Part shown: positions 32,327-41,088 of the stretch, in pieces
Position numbering within the stretch: position 1 is the stretch's first letter
Layout: each line of letters opens with the position of its first letter
Source: ZC4RG20 sp036381515
GTDB taxonomy: Bacteria; Pseudomonadota; Gammaproteobacteria; Steroidobacterales; Rariloculaceae
Direction of reading: 5' to 3'
Length of the DNA stretch: 64,000 nt
Assembly: GCA_036381515.1 (NCBI GenBank)
Contig: DASVCR010000052.1
Location: forward strand, 19,678 to 83,677
The notes under the pieces: generated by a model
Database searches by the model: none
The model's input: the letters and a program-made list of their open reading frames with translations, nothing else
What the model was told of the DNA's origin: nothing
Translations under genes and position numbers: made by a program

Positions 32327-33028
32327 CTACTTCCGCGGCTCGATCCAGATCGCACGCGCGAGCGCGCACAGCGTCCGCGTCGAGTCGTAGAGCGCCGTGC
32401 CGGCCTCGTGCTTGCGGCCGCTCGCGCCGATGACCCAGCCGACGACGATGCACGGCTCTCCGATGCCGACGCGCCGGTCGATCCGTGCGGTCAGCTCGCC
32501 GAGCAGCATCGGGCGCATGTCGGGCGCGGCGGCCGCGAAACCGGGACAGTCGAGCGCGGCCCAGACGAACTCCGCCGCGACGTGCCCGTCGCCGCCGTCG
32601 AGCGACGCATCCGGCGTCCAGGGCGCGGCCGCGACGCCGGGCGCGAGCGGTCCGGCGAAAATCCGCAGCGCATCGCCTTCCGCGCGCGTCGGTCCGCAGA
32701 CGAAGCATTCGGGCGCCGGGTGCCTCGTGAAGCCGGCATAGCGCCGCGAGGCGGCGGCCGCTTCGTCGAACGTCGGCGGCCCGGGCGGCGTGAGCGCGCC
32801 GACCTCGCCCGGGCGCGCCTCCGCGAGTGATTCGCCGCCGTGCCGCACGTCGAGCACGCCGTCGCGCTCGGCGACGTCGAGCGTCGTCTCGAGCGGAATC
32901 GGCTTCAGGAGCCGCACGGTGACGGGCGTCCGCGCGAACGACGCGATCACGCCGCACGTGTAGCCGCCGTTCGCGATGCCGGTCGGGCCGCAGAACCGGC
33001 GCGCAATACGAATCGTCGAGGCCGTCAT
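32327..33028 (-). CDS. Hotdog-fold (thioesterase-like) protein
   Basis: A 233-residue cytosolic protein resembling a double-hotdog thioesterase. The first half has 'FCGPTGIANGGYTCGVIASFA' and 'PVTVRLLKPIPLETTLDV'. The linker has 'RHPAPECFVCGPTRAEGDALRIFAGPL', a Cys-x-x-Cys motif seen in PaaI-like relatives. The second half has 'HVAAEFVWAALDCPGFAA' and 'MLLGELTARIDRRVGIGEPCIVVGWVIGASGRKHEAGTALYDS'. It probably acts on an acyl-CoA, but neither substrate nor catalytic residues are certain. It ends at the repeat cluster and is 33 bases downstream of tex on the same strand. Confidence 0.68.
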   Translation of the reverse strand: MTASTIRIARRFCGPTGIANGGYTCGVIASFARTPVTVRLLKPIPLETTLDVAERDGVLDVRHGGESLAEARPGEVGALTPPGPPTFDEAAAASRRYAGFTRHPAPECFVCGPTRAEGDALRIFAGPLAPGVAAAPWTPDASLDGGDGHVAAEFVWAALDCPGFAAAAPDMRPMLLGELTARIDRRVGIGEPCIVVGWVIGASGRKHEAGTALYDSTRTLCALARAIWIEPRK

Positions 33029-33061
33029 CGCGGTCGTCCCGCCGTTACGATGCTCTCGATT

Positions 33062-35452
33062 CTACTCGTTGGTCTTTCTCGCGCGTGCGAACGCGTCGGC
33101 GAGCACCGTGTTGTAAGGCTCGCGCGGCGCGTTGCGGTTCCCGTTCGCGCCGCCGCGCGGCGGCGTTCGCGCGCCGGCCGCCTTGCCGTCTCGGCTCGCG
33201 CCGCGTCGCTCGTCCCGTGACCGCGGCTCGCGGCGGCGCTCGCCGCGCTCGCGCTCGGCACCGGGCGCGTCGTCGAGGCGAAGGGTCAGGCTGATGCGGC
33301 GCCGCGCGACGTCGACGTCGAGCACCTTGACCTTGACGATGTCGCCGGCCTTCACGACCTCGCGCGGATCCTTCACGAACTTGTGCGACAGCGCGGAGAT
33401 GTGCACGAGGCCGTCCTGATGCACGCCGATGTCGACGAACGCGCCGAACGCGGCGACGTTGCTGACGACGCCTTCGAGGACCATCCCGGGCTTCAGGTCC
33501 TCGAGCTTCTCGACGCCGTCGGCGAAGCGCGCCGTCCTGAACTCGGGGCGCGGGTCGCGCCCGGGCTTCTCGAGCTCCTTCAGGATGTCGCGCACGGTCG
33601 GCACGCCGAACTTCTCGTCGGTGAACGCCTCGGGCTTCAGCGTGCGCAGGAACGCCGAGTCGCCGATCAGCGCCTTCACGCTCTTGCCGGCGTGCCGCGC
33701 GATCCGCTCGACGACCGGATACGCTTCCGGATGCACGGCCGATGCATCGAGAGGCTCGTCGCCGTCGGCGATGCGAAGGAACCCCGCGCACTGCTCGAAC
33801 GCCTTCTGGCCGAGCCGCGGCACCTTCAGCAAATCCTTGCGCCGCCTGAACGGTCCGTTCTCGTTGCGGAACTGCACGATGTTGTCGGCGACTGCGCTCG
33901 ACAGACCCGCGACCCGCGCGAGCAGCGGCGCGGACGCGGTGTTCACGTGGACGCCGACCGCGTTCACGCAGTCCTCGACGCGCGCATCGAGCGCGCGCGC
34001 CAGCCGGTTCTGATCGACGTCGTGCTGGTACTGACCGACGCCGATCGATTTCGGCTCGATCTTCACGAGCTCGGCGAGCGGGTCCTGCAGCCGCCGCGCG
34101 ATCGATACGGCGCCCCGCAGCGACACGTCGAGCTCCGGGAACTCGCGGGCCGCGAGCTCCGACGCGGAGTAGACCGATGCGCCCGCTTCGTTCACGACGA
34201 GCTTCGCGAGCTTGCGCTGCGGGAGACGCGCGATCAGCTCGCCGGCGAGGCGGTCGGTCTCGCGGCTGCCGGTGCCGTTACCGATCGCGATCAGCTCGAC
34301 CTCGTGCGCGACGCAGAGCTTCGCGAGCGTCGCGAGCGACTCCTCCCACTGCCGCTTTGGCTCGTGCGGATAGATCGTGCCCGCGGCGACGAGCTTGCCG
34401 GTTGGATCGACGACGGCGATCTTCACCCCGGTGCGCAGGCCCGGATCGAGCCCCATGACCGCGCGCGGTCCGGCCGGCGCCGCGAGCAGCAGGTCCTTCA
34501 GGTTTTCACCGAACACGGCGATCGCCTGCTCCTCGGCCGCCTCGCGCGCGCGGTTCACGAGATCGACGGTCAGGTGCACGTGAATCTTCGCGCGCCACGC
34601 GAGCCGGCACGCCTGCGTGAGCCACGCGTCCGCGGCACCGCCGCGAAACTCCAGACCCGCGTGTCGTGCGATCACGGCCTCCGCGTGCGCGTGCCCCTTG
34701 TCGGCGTCGGGCCCGGGCTCGAGCTCGAGCTCGAGAATCTTCTCGCGGCGCGCGCGCAGCAGCGCGAGGAGCCTGTGCGACGGAATCTTCGCGATCGGCT
34801 CCGCGTGATCGAAGTAGTCGGCGTACTTCGCGCCTTCGGTCTCTTTGCCTTCGACGACCTTCGCGCGAATCACGCCGCGCTCCCACAGCCACTCGCGCAG
34901 CCGCCCGAGGAGCTCGGCGTCCTCGCCCCAGCGCTCGATCAGGATCGCGCGTGCGCCGTCGAGCGCCGCCTTCACGTCCGCGACGCCCTTCTTCTCGTCG
35001 ACGAAGTCGGCGGCGGCCGCCTCCGGCGCGATGTTTCGATCCTGTAACAGCCTGTCGGCGAGCGGCTCGAGGCCGGCTTCGCGGGCGATCTGTGCGCGAG
35101 TGCGCCGCTTCGGCCGGTACGGGAGATAGAGATCCTCGAGCCGCGACTTGCTGTCCGCGGCCTCGATGCTCGCGCGAAGCTCGTCGGTGAGCTTGCCTTG
35201 CTCCTCGATGCTCGCGAGGATCGTCCTGCGGCGATCCTCGAGCTCGCGCAGATATGCAAGGCGCGTCTCGAGCGTGCGCAGCTGCGTGTCGTCGAGGCCG
35301 CCGGTGACCTCCTTCCTGTAGCGCGCGATGAACGGCACGGTCGCGCCGTCGTCGAGCAGCGCCACCGCTGCCTCGACCTGGGACGGCGCGGCGCCGATCT
35401 CGTCGGCGATGGTCTTCGCGATCTTGCTCGCAAGCGTCGAAGCTTCGGACAT
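33062..35452 (-). CDS. tex: Tex-family RNA-binding transcription accessory protein
   Basis: A 796-residue cytosolic protein with all Tex domains: N-terminal helical domain ('VPFIARYRKEVTGGLDDTQLRTLETRLAYLRELEDRR'), YqgF/RuvX-like domain ('VMGLDPGLRTGVKIAVVDPTGKLV'), helix-hairpin-helix part ('SSAVADNIVQFRNENGPFRRRKDLLKVPRLGQKAFEQCAGFLRI'), and an S1 domain ('GMVLEGVVSNVAAFGAFVDIGVHQDGLVHISALSHKFVKDPREVVKAGDIVKVKVLDVD'). A basic, Arg/Gly/Glu-rich tail follows. Tex affects transcription and RNA turnover. Length matches the family. The hotdog gene follows closely on the same strand. Confidence 0.95.
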   Translation of the reverse strand: MSEASTLASKIAKTIADEIGAAPSQVEAAVALLDDGATVPFIARYRKEVTGGLDDTQLRTLETRLAYLRELEDRRRTILASIEEQGKLTDELRASIEAADSKSRLEDLYLPYRPKRRTRAQIAREAGLEPLADRLLQDRNIAPEAAAADFVDEKKGVADVKAALDGARAILIERWGEDAELLGRLREWLWERGVIRAKVVEGKETEGAKYADYFDHAEPIAKIPSHRLLALLRARREKILELELEPGPDADKGHAHAEAVIARHAGLEFRGGAADAWLTQACRLAWRAKIHVHLTVDLVNRAREAAEEQAIAVFGENLKDLLLAAPAGPRAVMGLDPGLRTGVKIAVVDPTGKLVAAGTIYPHEPKRQWEESLATLAKLCVAHEVELIAIGNGTGSRETDRLAGELIARLPQRKLAKLVVNEAGASVYSASELAAREFPELDVSLRGAVSIARRLQDPLAELVKIEPKSIGVGQYQHDVDQNRLARALDARVEDCVNAVGVHVNTASAPLLARVAGLSSAVADNIVQFRNENGPFRRRKDLLKVPRLGQKAFEQCAGFLRIADGDEPLDASAVHPEAYPVVERIARHAGKSVKALIGDSAFLRTLKPEAFTDEKFGVPTVRDILKELEKPGRDPRPEFRTARFADGVEKLEDLKPGMVLEGVVSNVAAFGAFVDIGVHQDGLVHISALSHKFVKDPREVVKAGDIVKVKVLDVDVARRRISLTLRLDDAPGAERERGERRREPRSRDERRGASRDGKAAGARTPPRGGANGNRNAPREPYNTVLADAFARARKTNE

Positions 35453-35682
35453 CTTCCTGAATCGATGGGCGGCGCAGCGCCGCGAGCGGCGATTGTCGCA
35501 ACCGCGGACGTAGGACGAAAGCCGTTGACAGGCCGCCCGGCTTGTGTGCGTGCGATCGACGCGCGACGCGCGCTCGACGACGACGAAGCGTCGCCATCCG
35601 GCAACGTGCGGATGTCACCGCATTGTCACCGCGCGCCAACGCGCTCTAGCCTCGATCCACTGATCGGAATCGGCGATTCAGA

Positions 35683-36252
35683 TTGACGGAGTTTCAGACC
35701 TTTTACTTCGCGCCTGGGGTCGTTCTCGCAGGCGCAATCGTTCTTGGGCTTCTCGGCGGGTACGCCTTCCAGCGCGTCCGGCGCCGCATACTGCCGTCGT
35801 CGTTCGGCAACACGCTGGTCGCGCGGCTGCCGGGCGAGATCCGCGGAATGCTGACGGCCGAGGAGCCTTCCGAGATGCTGAAGCATTACAAGGCCGCCGT
35901 GCTCGGCATGCTCGGCTGGTCGGCGCGGAACGCCGTCGCGCTCGCGATCGGACTCCTGCCGGTGGCCGCGGGCTTCCTGCTCCTGGATGCGTGGGATCCG
36001 TCTGCGCGGGCCGGCGGCAAGGACGCGTTCTGCGCGTCCGCGGTCGACTGCGCGCTGTTCGAGATGATGCTGTTCGACACGCACAGGTCGCCCGAGCTCG
36101 AACGCTCGATCGTCGTCCGGGCCGCCGCTTTCGACCGCAATCCCGTCTGGCCGTACGTGAACGACCTCGAGCTCGCGTTCTTCGCGGCCGTCATGCTCGG
36201 CGGCGCGGGGGCCGCGTGGCTCGATCGGAAGCGCCGCACCGAGCGACGATGA
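35683..36252 (+). CDS. Membrane protein of unknown function leading the sulfotransferase cassette
   Basis: A 189-residue protein with about three membrane segments ('GVVLAGAIVLGLLGGYAF', 'NAVALAIGLLPVAAGFLLLDAW', 'LAFFAAVMLGGAGAAWLD'). A Cys pair (FCASAVDC) and 'FEMMLFDTHRSPELERSIVV' lie in the outer loop. I know no family. The start is a TTG at 35683 because no ATG or GTG fits; this weak start lowers certainty on the first residues. Its stop overlaps the start of the sulfotransferase gene (ATGA at 36249-36252), so the two are coupled and probably work together. Confidence 0.65.
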   Translation: MTEFQTFYFAPGVVLAGAIVLGLLGGYAFQRVRRRILPSSFGNTLVARLPGEIRGMLTAEEPSEMLKHYKAAVLGMLGWSARNAVALAIGLLPVAAGFLLLDAWDPSARAGGKDAFCASAVDCALFEMMLFDTHRSPELERSIVVRAAAFDRNPVWPYVNDLELAFFAAVMLGGAGAAWLDRKRRTERR

Positions 36253-37322
36253 ACCTGCGCTCGACCGATTACTTCCTGTGCCGGCTCGCGCAGCGGGCGC
36301 CGCGCGCGCTGAAGCTGATCGGGGACATGGAGACGGACCTGCTGCGCTCGCGGCTCGACGAGATCGCGATCGACCGGCCGGTCTTCATCACGGGGCTCGC
36401 GCGCGCGGGCACGACGATCCTTCTCGACCTCTTCTCGAAGCTCGGGCCGGTGGGCACGCATCGCTACCGCGACTTTCCGTTCCTGTTCGCGCCGTGCTGG
36501 TGGAGCTGGTGCAACGACCGCTTCGGCCGCGCGGGTGACCCGGTCGAGCGCCCGCACAAGGACCGGATCGAGATCACGAAGGAGAGCCCGGACGCGTTCG
36601 AGGAGCCGATCTGGAGATACTTCTTTCCGTTTACGAACGATCCGGCGGCGCTGCACGTCCTGACCGCGGACGACGACGACGAGCGGTTCGACGCGTTCTT
36701 CTGCGATCACGTCAGGAAGGTGCTGCTGCTGCGCGGCAAGACGCGCTACGTCTCGAAGGGGAACTACAACGTGACGCGCCTGCGTTACCTCGCGCACCTT
36801 TTTCCCGACGCGCGGTTCGTGATCCCGGTGCGCCATCCCGTCGATCATGTCGGCTCGCTCGTTCGCCAGCACCGCCTTTTCACGCGCTACGCGGAGCAGG
36901 ACCCGCGGGTGCCCGAGTATCTGCGTGCTGCAGGACACTTCGAGTTCGGCCCGCAACGAATGCCGATCAACGTCGATCCCGAAGCGTCGGCCCGCATCGC
37001 GGCCGCGTGGGCGAGCGGGGACGACGCCGCCGGCTACGCGATCCTGTGGCGCGCCGTGTACGCGCACGTCGATACGGTCGCGCGGGACGAGGAGCTCGAG
37101 GGCCGCCTCCGATTCGTGCGCTACGAGGACCTCTGCGCGCAGCCGCGCGCGATCATGAGCGACCTGCTCCGCTTCTGCGAGCTCGACGAGCACGTCCACG
37201 AGCTCGACGGTGCCCTCGCGCGCATCTCGGCGCCGCCGCGCCGTGACGAGCCGAGCGCACGCGAACGCGTGTGGCGGGAAACGCGTCGCGTCGCGGAGCG
37301 CTTCGGCTACGACGAGACGTAG
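36249..37322 (+). CDS. Sulfotransferase-family protein
   Basis: A 357-residue PAPS-dependent sulfotransferase. The 5'-phosphosulfate loop is 'PVFITGLARAGTTILLDLF' (about 43-61) and the 3'-phosphate motif 'ARFVIPVRHPVDHVGSLVRQH' (about 190-210). 'LRFVRYEDLCAQPRAIMSDLLRFCELD' is the usual end region. The enzyme moves sulfate from PAPS to a hydroxyl or amine of an unknown acceptor, perhaps a lipid, glycan or peptide. It is coupled to the membrane protein before it and followed by an arylsulfotransferase-family gene after 120 bases, forming a sulfation-themed unit. Confidence 0.88.
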   Translation: MNLRSTDYFLCRLAQRAPRALKLIGDMETDLLRSRLDEIAIDRPVFITGLARAGTTILLDLFSKLGPVGTHRYRDFPFLFAPCWWSWCNDRFGRAGDPVERPHKDRIEITKESPDAFEEPIWRYFFPFTNDPAALHVLTADDDDERFDAFFCDHVRKVLLLRGKTRYVSKGNYNVTRLRYLAHLFPDARFVIPVRHPVDHVGSLVRQHRLFTRYAEQDPRVPEYLRAAGHFEFGPQRMPINVDPEASARIAAAWASGDDAAGYAILWRAVYAHVDTVARDEELEGRLRFVRYEDLCAQPRAIMSDLLRFCELDEHVHELDGALARISAPPRRDEPSARERVWRETRRVAERFGYDET

Positions 37323-37442
37323 GCGGGCGGGCGTCCGTAGCCGTACCTACTGGTCCGAAAGTTGCAGTGGTCCGGCGTCCTAAAGGATCAGCACCGACGG
37401 CGAGGGTGTCGTGAGGTCAAGGAAGATCAGAACAAGCCCGGC

Positions 37443-38825
37443 ATGGGCACACGACTCGTGATGAGGGACCTCGCCGAGCATCGCTGGCTTCGAGCGTACT
37501 TCTTTGCGTCGGCGGGTGGTCTCGTCGTGCTCGCCGTCTTCGCGCTCGGCGTCGCGGTCGGCACGTTCAAGCTGTTCCCGTACTCGCTCCTCGAGCGCGG
37601 CGCGGCCGCGGCGCGCGATTGGATTCGCTATCCGCGGCATCACGTGAGGCTGCGTCCCGAGAAATTCCTCGTGCCGCAGCCCGCCGCAGCGTCGACCGCC
37701 GCGCAACCGGCCGTCCGCCTGCCCGGCGCGTTCGACGGCGTGACGTTCGTGGACGGGTTCTTTGGGCGGTCGACGGGAATGCGCCTGCTCGCCATGAACG
37801 GAGACGTGCTGCACGAGTGGCCCGTCGCGTTCAACGATCTGTGGCCCGACGCGACGCACGTCGAGCGTGCGATACACGACTGGGATGCGCAGATCCACGG
37901 CGCGCTGCTCTATCCGAACGGCGACGTCGTGTTCAACTTCCAGTACGGCGGGCTCGCGCGGATCGACGCGTGCGGGCGGCCGATCTGGCGGCTCGCCGAG
38001 CAGACGCATCACTCGGTGTACGAGGACGAGAACGGGCACCTGTGGGTGCCGTCCCGCTGGCGGCACGACGAGCCGAGCTCCGCGCTCCCAGGCGCCCCGG
38101 TGCCGTACTACGAGGATCTCGTGCTCGAGCTGTCGCCGGACGGCCGCGTGCTGCGCGAGATCTCCGTGCTCGACGTGATCGTCGAAGGCGGCCAGTCGGG
38201 GCTCTTGTACGCGAACGGCGAGCACGGCGCGGTGCTGAACCTGCCGCTCGACGGCGACTTCACGCATCTGAACGACGTCGACGTTCTCGAGCCGTCGATC
38301 GCTGCCGCGTTCCCGATGTTCGAAGCGGGAGACCTGCTGCTTTCGCTGCGCAACCTGAACCTGCTGCTCGTCGTCGACCCGGACACCGCGGTCGTCAAGT
38401 GGTGGATGGTCGGGCCGTATCTGCGGCAACACGACCCGGATTTCCTGCCGAACGGGCGGATCTCCGTGTTCGACAACCGCCGGGACGGCGCGGGCGGGAA
38501 GGCGCTCGGCGGAAGCCGAATCCTCGAGATCGATCCCGCGACCCGCGAGATCTCCGTCGTGTACGGCGACCGCGAAGACCAGCGCTTCTACACGGAGACG
38601 ATGGGTGAGCACCAGCACCTCCCGAACGGCAACGTGCTGATCACGGAGTCGGAGGCGGGCCGGGCGTTCGAGGTCGCGCCTTCCGGCGAGATCGTCTGGT
38701 CCTACGTGAACCGATGGGATGAGGAATCGGCGGCGCTGATCGGACGCGCCGTGCGATATCCGGCGAGCTACGCCGAGTCGATCGAAGCGGAGAGCTGCAA
38801 TGACGCCAAGAAGCAAGAAGGATAG
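37443..38825 (+). CDS. Arylsulfotransferase-family protein, membrane-anchored
   Basis: A 460-residue protein with an N-terminal membrane anchor ('YFFASAGGLVVLAVFALGVAVGTF', about 21-44) and a large extracytoplasmic beta propeller: 'MRLLAMNGDVLHEWPV', 'HGALLYPNGDVVFNFQYGGLARIDACGRPIWRLAEQTHHSVYEDENGHLWVPSR', 'GEHQHLPNGNVLITESEAGRAFEVAPSGEIVWSYVN'. This is the ArylsulfoTrans_2 (ASST-like) pattern with conserved His residues in 'HHSVYED' and 'GEHQHLPNGN'. ASSTs move sulfate between phenols without PAPS. I start at the ATG at 37443; ATGs at 37362 and 37461 are alternatives. Its end overlaps the next gene by 26 bases. Confidence 0.85.
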   Translation: MGTRLVMRDLAEHRWLRAYFFASAGGLVVLAVFALGVAVGTFKLFPYSLLERGAAAARDWIRYPRHHVRLRPEKFLVPQPAAASTAAQPAVRLPGAFDGVTFVDGFFGRSTGMRLLAMNGDVLHEWPVAFNDLWPDATHVERAIHDWDAQIHGALLYPNGDVVFNFQYGGLARIDACGRPIWRLAEQTHHSVYEDENGHLWVPSRWRHDEPSSALPGAPVPYYEDLVLELSPDGRVLREISVLDVIVEGGQSGLLYANGEHGAVLNLPLDGDFTHLNDVDVLEPSIAAAFPMFEAGDLLLSLRNLNLLLVVDPDTAVVKWWMVGPYLRQHDPDFLPNGRISVFDNRRDGAGGKALGGSRILEIDPATREISVVYGDREDQRFYTETMGEHQHLPNGNVLITESEAGRAFEVAPSGEIVWSYVNRWDEESAALIGRAVRYPASYAESIEAESCNDAKKQEG

Positions 38826-39123
38826 GGCGGGAAACTCCGGGCAGCGTCGCGTCTCGCGCGCGACGCTGGCTTGGACCGCGGCCGTCGCCGGCTGGGCGAT
38901 CAGCGTCGCGCCCGCTGCCGACGCCTATGTCGGCCCCGGAGCCGGGATGGGGCTCGTCGGCATCATGCTCGCGTTCGTCGCGGCGATTCTGATGGGGATC
39001 GTCGGCCTCGTTCTCTGGCCGATCCGCATGGTCACGCACCGCCGCAAGAGCAAGCGCGAGAAGAGCCAGGAGGCGCGTGACGGCGGCGGACGCGAGGCTC
39101 CACGGGAGCCGGCGCCGCGCTGA
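38800..39123 (+). CDS. Small membrane protein with AYVGPGAG motif
   Basis: A 107-residue protein: basic start, signal-like helix ('LAWTAAVAGWAISVAPAADA'), then 'YVGPGAGMGLVGIMLAFVAAILMGIVGLVLWPIRMVTHRRK', a short glycine-rich motif followed by a membrane helix and a highly charged tail. The YVGPGAG helix is one I know from small proteins encoded beside sulfotransferase, phosphodiesterase and ASST-like genes. Its start lies inside the end of the arylsulfotransferase gene, so it is translationally coupled and likely a partner or assembly factor. Function unknown. Confidence 0.72.
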   Translation: MTPRSKKDRAGNSGQRRVSRATLAWTAAVAGWAISVAPAADAYVGPGAGMGLVGIMLAFVAAILMGIVGLVLWPIRMVTHRRKSKREKSQEARDGGGREAPREPAPR

Positions 39124-39196
39124 CCGGTCGCTCGCGGCCCACGCCGTGCCCGGCCGGCTGTAGCGAGCCGCGCCCCGCGTGACGTAAAGTCGCGCC

Positions 39197-41065
39197 ATGA
39201 GCTCCATCAGAGACACGCTCGAGCAGCTCAAGTCCGAGTACGTCGAGCTGCACACGCGCAAGGAAGACCTGTTCTGGGTCACGAAGATGGGCCTCGCCGA
39301 CGACATGCCGGCGGCCCGCAAGGCGATGGCGGAAGCGGAGATCGCGTGGAACCGGTTTCTGCAGGACCCGGCTCGGCTCGCGTCGCTGCGTGAACTCGCG
39401 GCGCGGCCGAACGGCATGAGCGCTGCCGAGAAGCGGATCCTCGAAGGCTGGATCGCGACGCTCGCCGCGCACGTGATCGAGGACCCGGACGCGCGAAAGC
39501 TCTCCGCGGAGATCGTCGAGCTCGAGGCCGAGCTCGCCGAGAAGCGCGCGACGATGCCGCTCGGCTACGTCGACCCGGCGACCGGCCGACACACGCCGGC
39601 GTCGAGCGTGCGGCTCGGGATGATGATGCGCACGGATCCGGACGAGGCACGGCGCAAGGCGGCCTACGAGGGACTCCGGAGCATCGAGCCGTACGTGCTC
39701 GACGCCGGCTTCCTCGAGATCGTCAGGAAGCGCAATCGCCTCGGCCGGATGCTCGGGCACGAGGATTACTACGCGTGGCGCGTCGCGGTCGTCGAGCGGA
39801 TGAGCAAGCGCGAGGTGTTCGACCGGCTCGACGTGCTCGCGGCGCGCACGGCCGAGAAGTCGAAGGCGGAGCTTGCGGCGTTCGAGAGAAAGCACGGACC
39901 GGGTGCGCTCGATCCGTGGAATTTCCGCTACCTGCGCTCCGGCGACGTCGAGCGGGAGCTCGATCCGTATTTCGGCTTCGCGGACGCGCTCGAGCGCTGG
40001 GGGCGCTCGTTCCATGCGCTCGGCGTGCGCTATCGCGGCGCGACGCTGACGCTCGACCTCGTCGACCGTTCCGGCAAGTACGAGAACGGCTTCATGCACG
40101 GGCCGGGCCCCGCGTTCTTCGACAACGGCACGTGGCGCCCGGCACGCGTGAACTTCACCGCGAACGCGGTCGTCGGCCAGGTCGGCAGCGGGCGCGACGC
40201 GGCCCGCACGCTCTTTCACGAAGGCGGGCATGCGGCCCACTTCGCGAACATCGTCGCCGATGCGCCGTGCTTCAGCCACGAGTTCGCGCCGACCAGCGTC
40301 GCGTACGCCGAGACGCAATCGATGTTCATGGAATCGCTGCTCGGCGACGCCGACTGGCGCGTGCGCTACGCACGCGACGAGCACGGCCGCGCGATGCCGC
40401 TCGAGCTGATCGAACGGTCGATCGGCGAGACCCAGCCTTTCCGCGCGTGGGACATGCGGATGATGCTGACGGTGCCGTTCGCCGAACGCGCGCTGTACGA
40501 GCTCGCGGACGCCGATCTGCGCCCGGACCGCGTGCTCGAGACGTTCCGACGCATCGAGCGCGAGCTGCAGGGGCTCTCGGCGGGCGTCCGTCCGGTGCTC
40601 GCGGTGCCGCATCTGCTCGCCGGGGAGTCGAGCGCGTACTACCACGGCTACGTGCTCGCCGAGATGGCCGTGCAGCAGACGCGGCGCTTCTTCCTCGAGC
40701 GCGACGGATACCTCACCGACAACCCGCGAATCGGGCCGGATCTCGCGCAGCACTACTGGGCGCCGGGCAACGCGGCGTCGTTCGATTCGACGCTCGTCGC
40801 GCTGACCGGCGCTTCGCTCGCGCCCGATGCGCTCGTCGACGCGTGCAACCTCGGCACCGACGAGGCGATCGCCGAGGCGCGCGCGGCGGTGGAGCGTGCC
40901 CGCAAGCGGCCGATGCCGGAGGGGCCGGTTCGGCTCGATGCGACGATCCGCGTCGTGCACGGCCGCGATACGGTCGCGACGACGGAAGGCGGCGACTTCG
41001 AGCGCGCCGCCGCCGATTTCGCTTCGTTCATCCGCAGGCTCGAAGCGCAGAGCGAGGCTGCGTAA
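39197..41065 (+). CDS. M3-family metallopeptidase (oligoendopeptidase-like)
   Basis: A 622-residue cytosolic zinc peptidase. The site 'LFHEGGHAAHFANI' gives His341, Glu342 and His345, and the third ligand Glu lies in the downstream helix 'SVAYAETQSMFMESLL'. Late 'YYHGYVLAEMAVQQTRRFF' holds the Tyr/His residues that hold the substrate in M3 enzymes. The N-terminal coiled region (about 1-120) is typical for the clan. It would clip short peptides. There is no signal peptide. It stands alone between the sulfation cassette and a convergent methyltransferase gene. Confidence 0.9.
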   Translation: MSSIRDTLEQLKSEYVELHTRKEDLFWVTKMGLADDMPAARKAMAEAEIAWNRFLQDPARLASLRELAARPNGMSAAEKRILEGWIATLAAHVIEDPDARKLSAEIVELEAELAEKRATMPLGYVDPATGRHTPASSVRLGMMMRTDPDEARRKAAYEGLRSIEPYVLDAGFLEIVRKRNRLGRMLGHEDYYAWRVAVVERMSKREVFDRLDVLAARTAEKSKAELAAFERKHGPGALDPWNFRYLRSGDVERELDPYFGFADALERWGRSFHALGVRYRGATLTLDLVDRSGKYENGFMHGPGPAFFDNGTWRPARVNFTANAVVGQVGSGRDAARTLFHEGGHAAHFANIVADAPCFSHEFAPTSVAYAETQSMFMESLLGDADWRVRYARDEHGRAMPLELIERSIGETQPFRAWDMRMMLTVPFAERALYELADADLRPDRVLETFRRIERELQGLSAGVRPVLAVPHLLAGESSAYYHGYVLAEMAVQQTRRFFLERDGYLTDNPRIGPDLAQHYWAPGNAASFDSTLVALTGASLAPDALVDACNLGTDEAIAEARAAVERARKRPMPEGPVRLDATIRVVHGRDTVATTEGGDFERAAADFASFIRRLEAQSEAA

Positions 41066-41088
41066 CGGCCGCGGACGTCGACGGCGAC

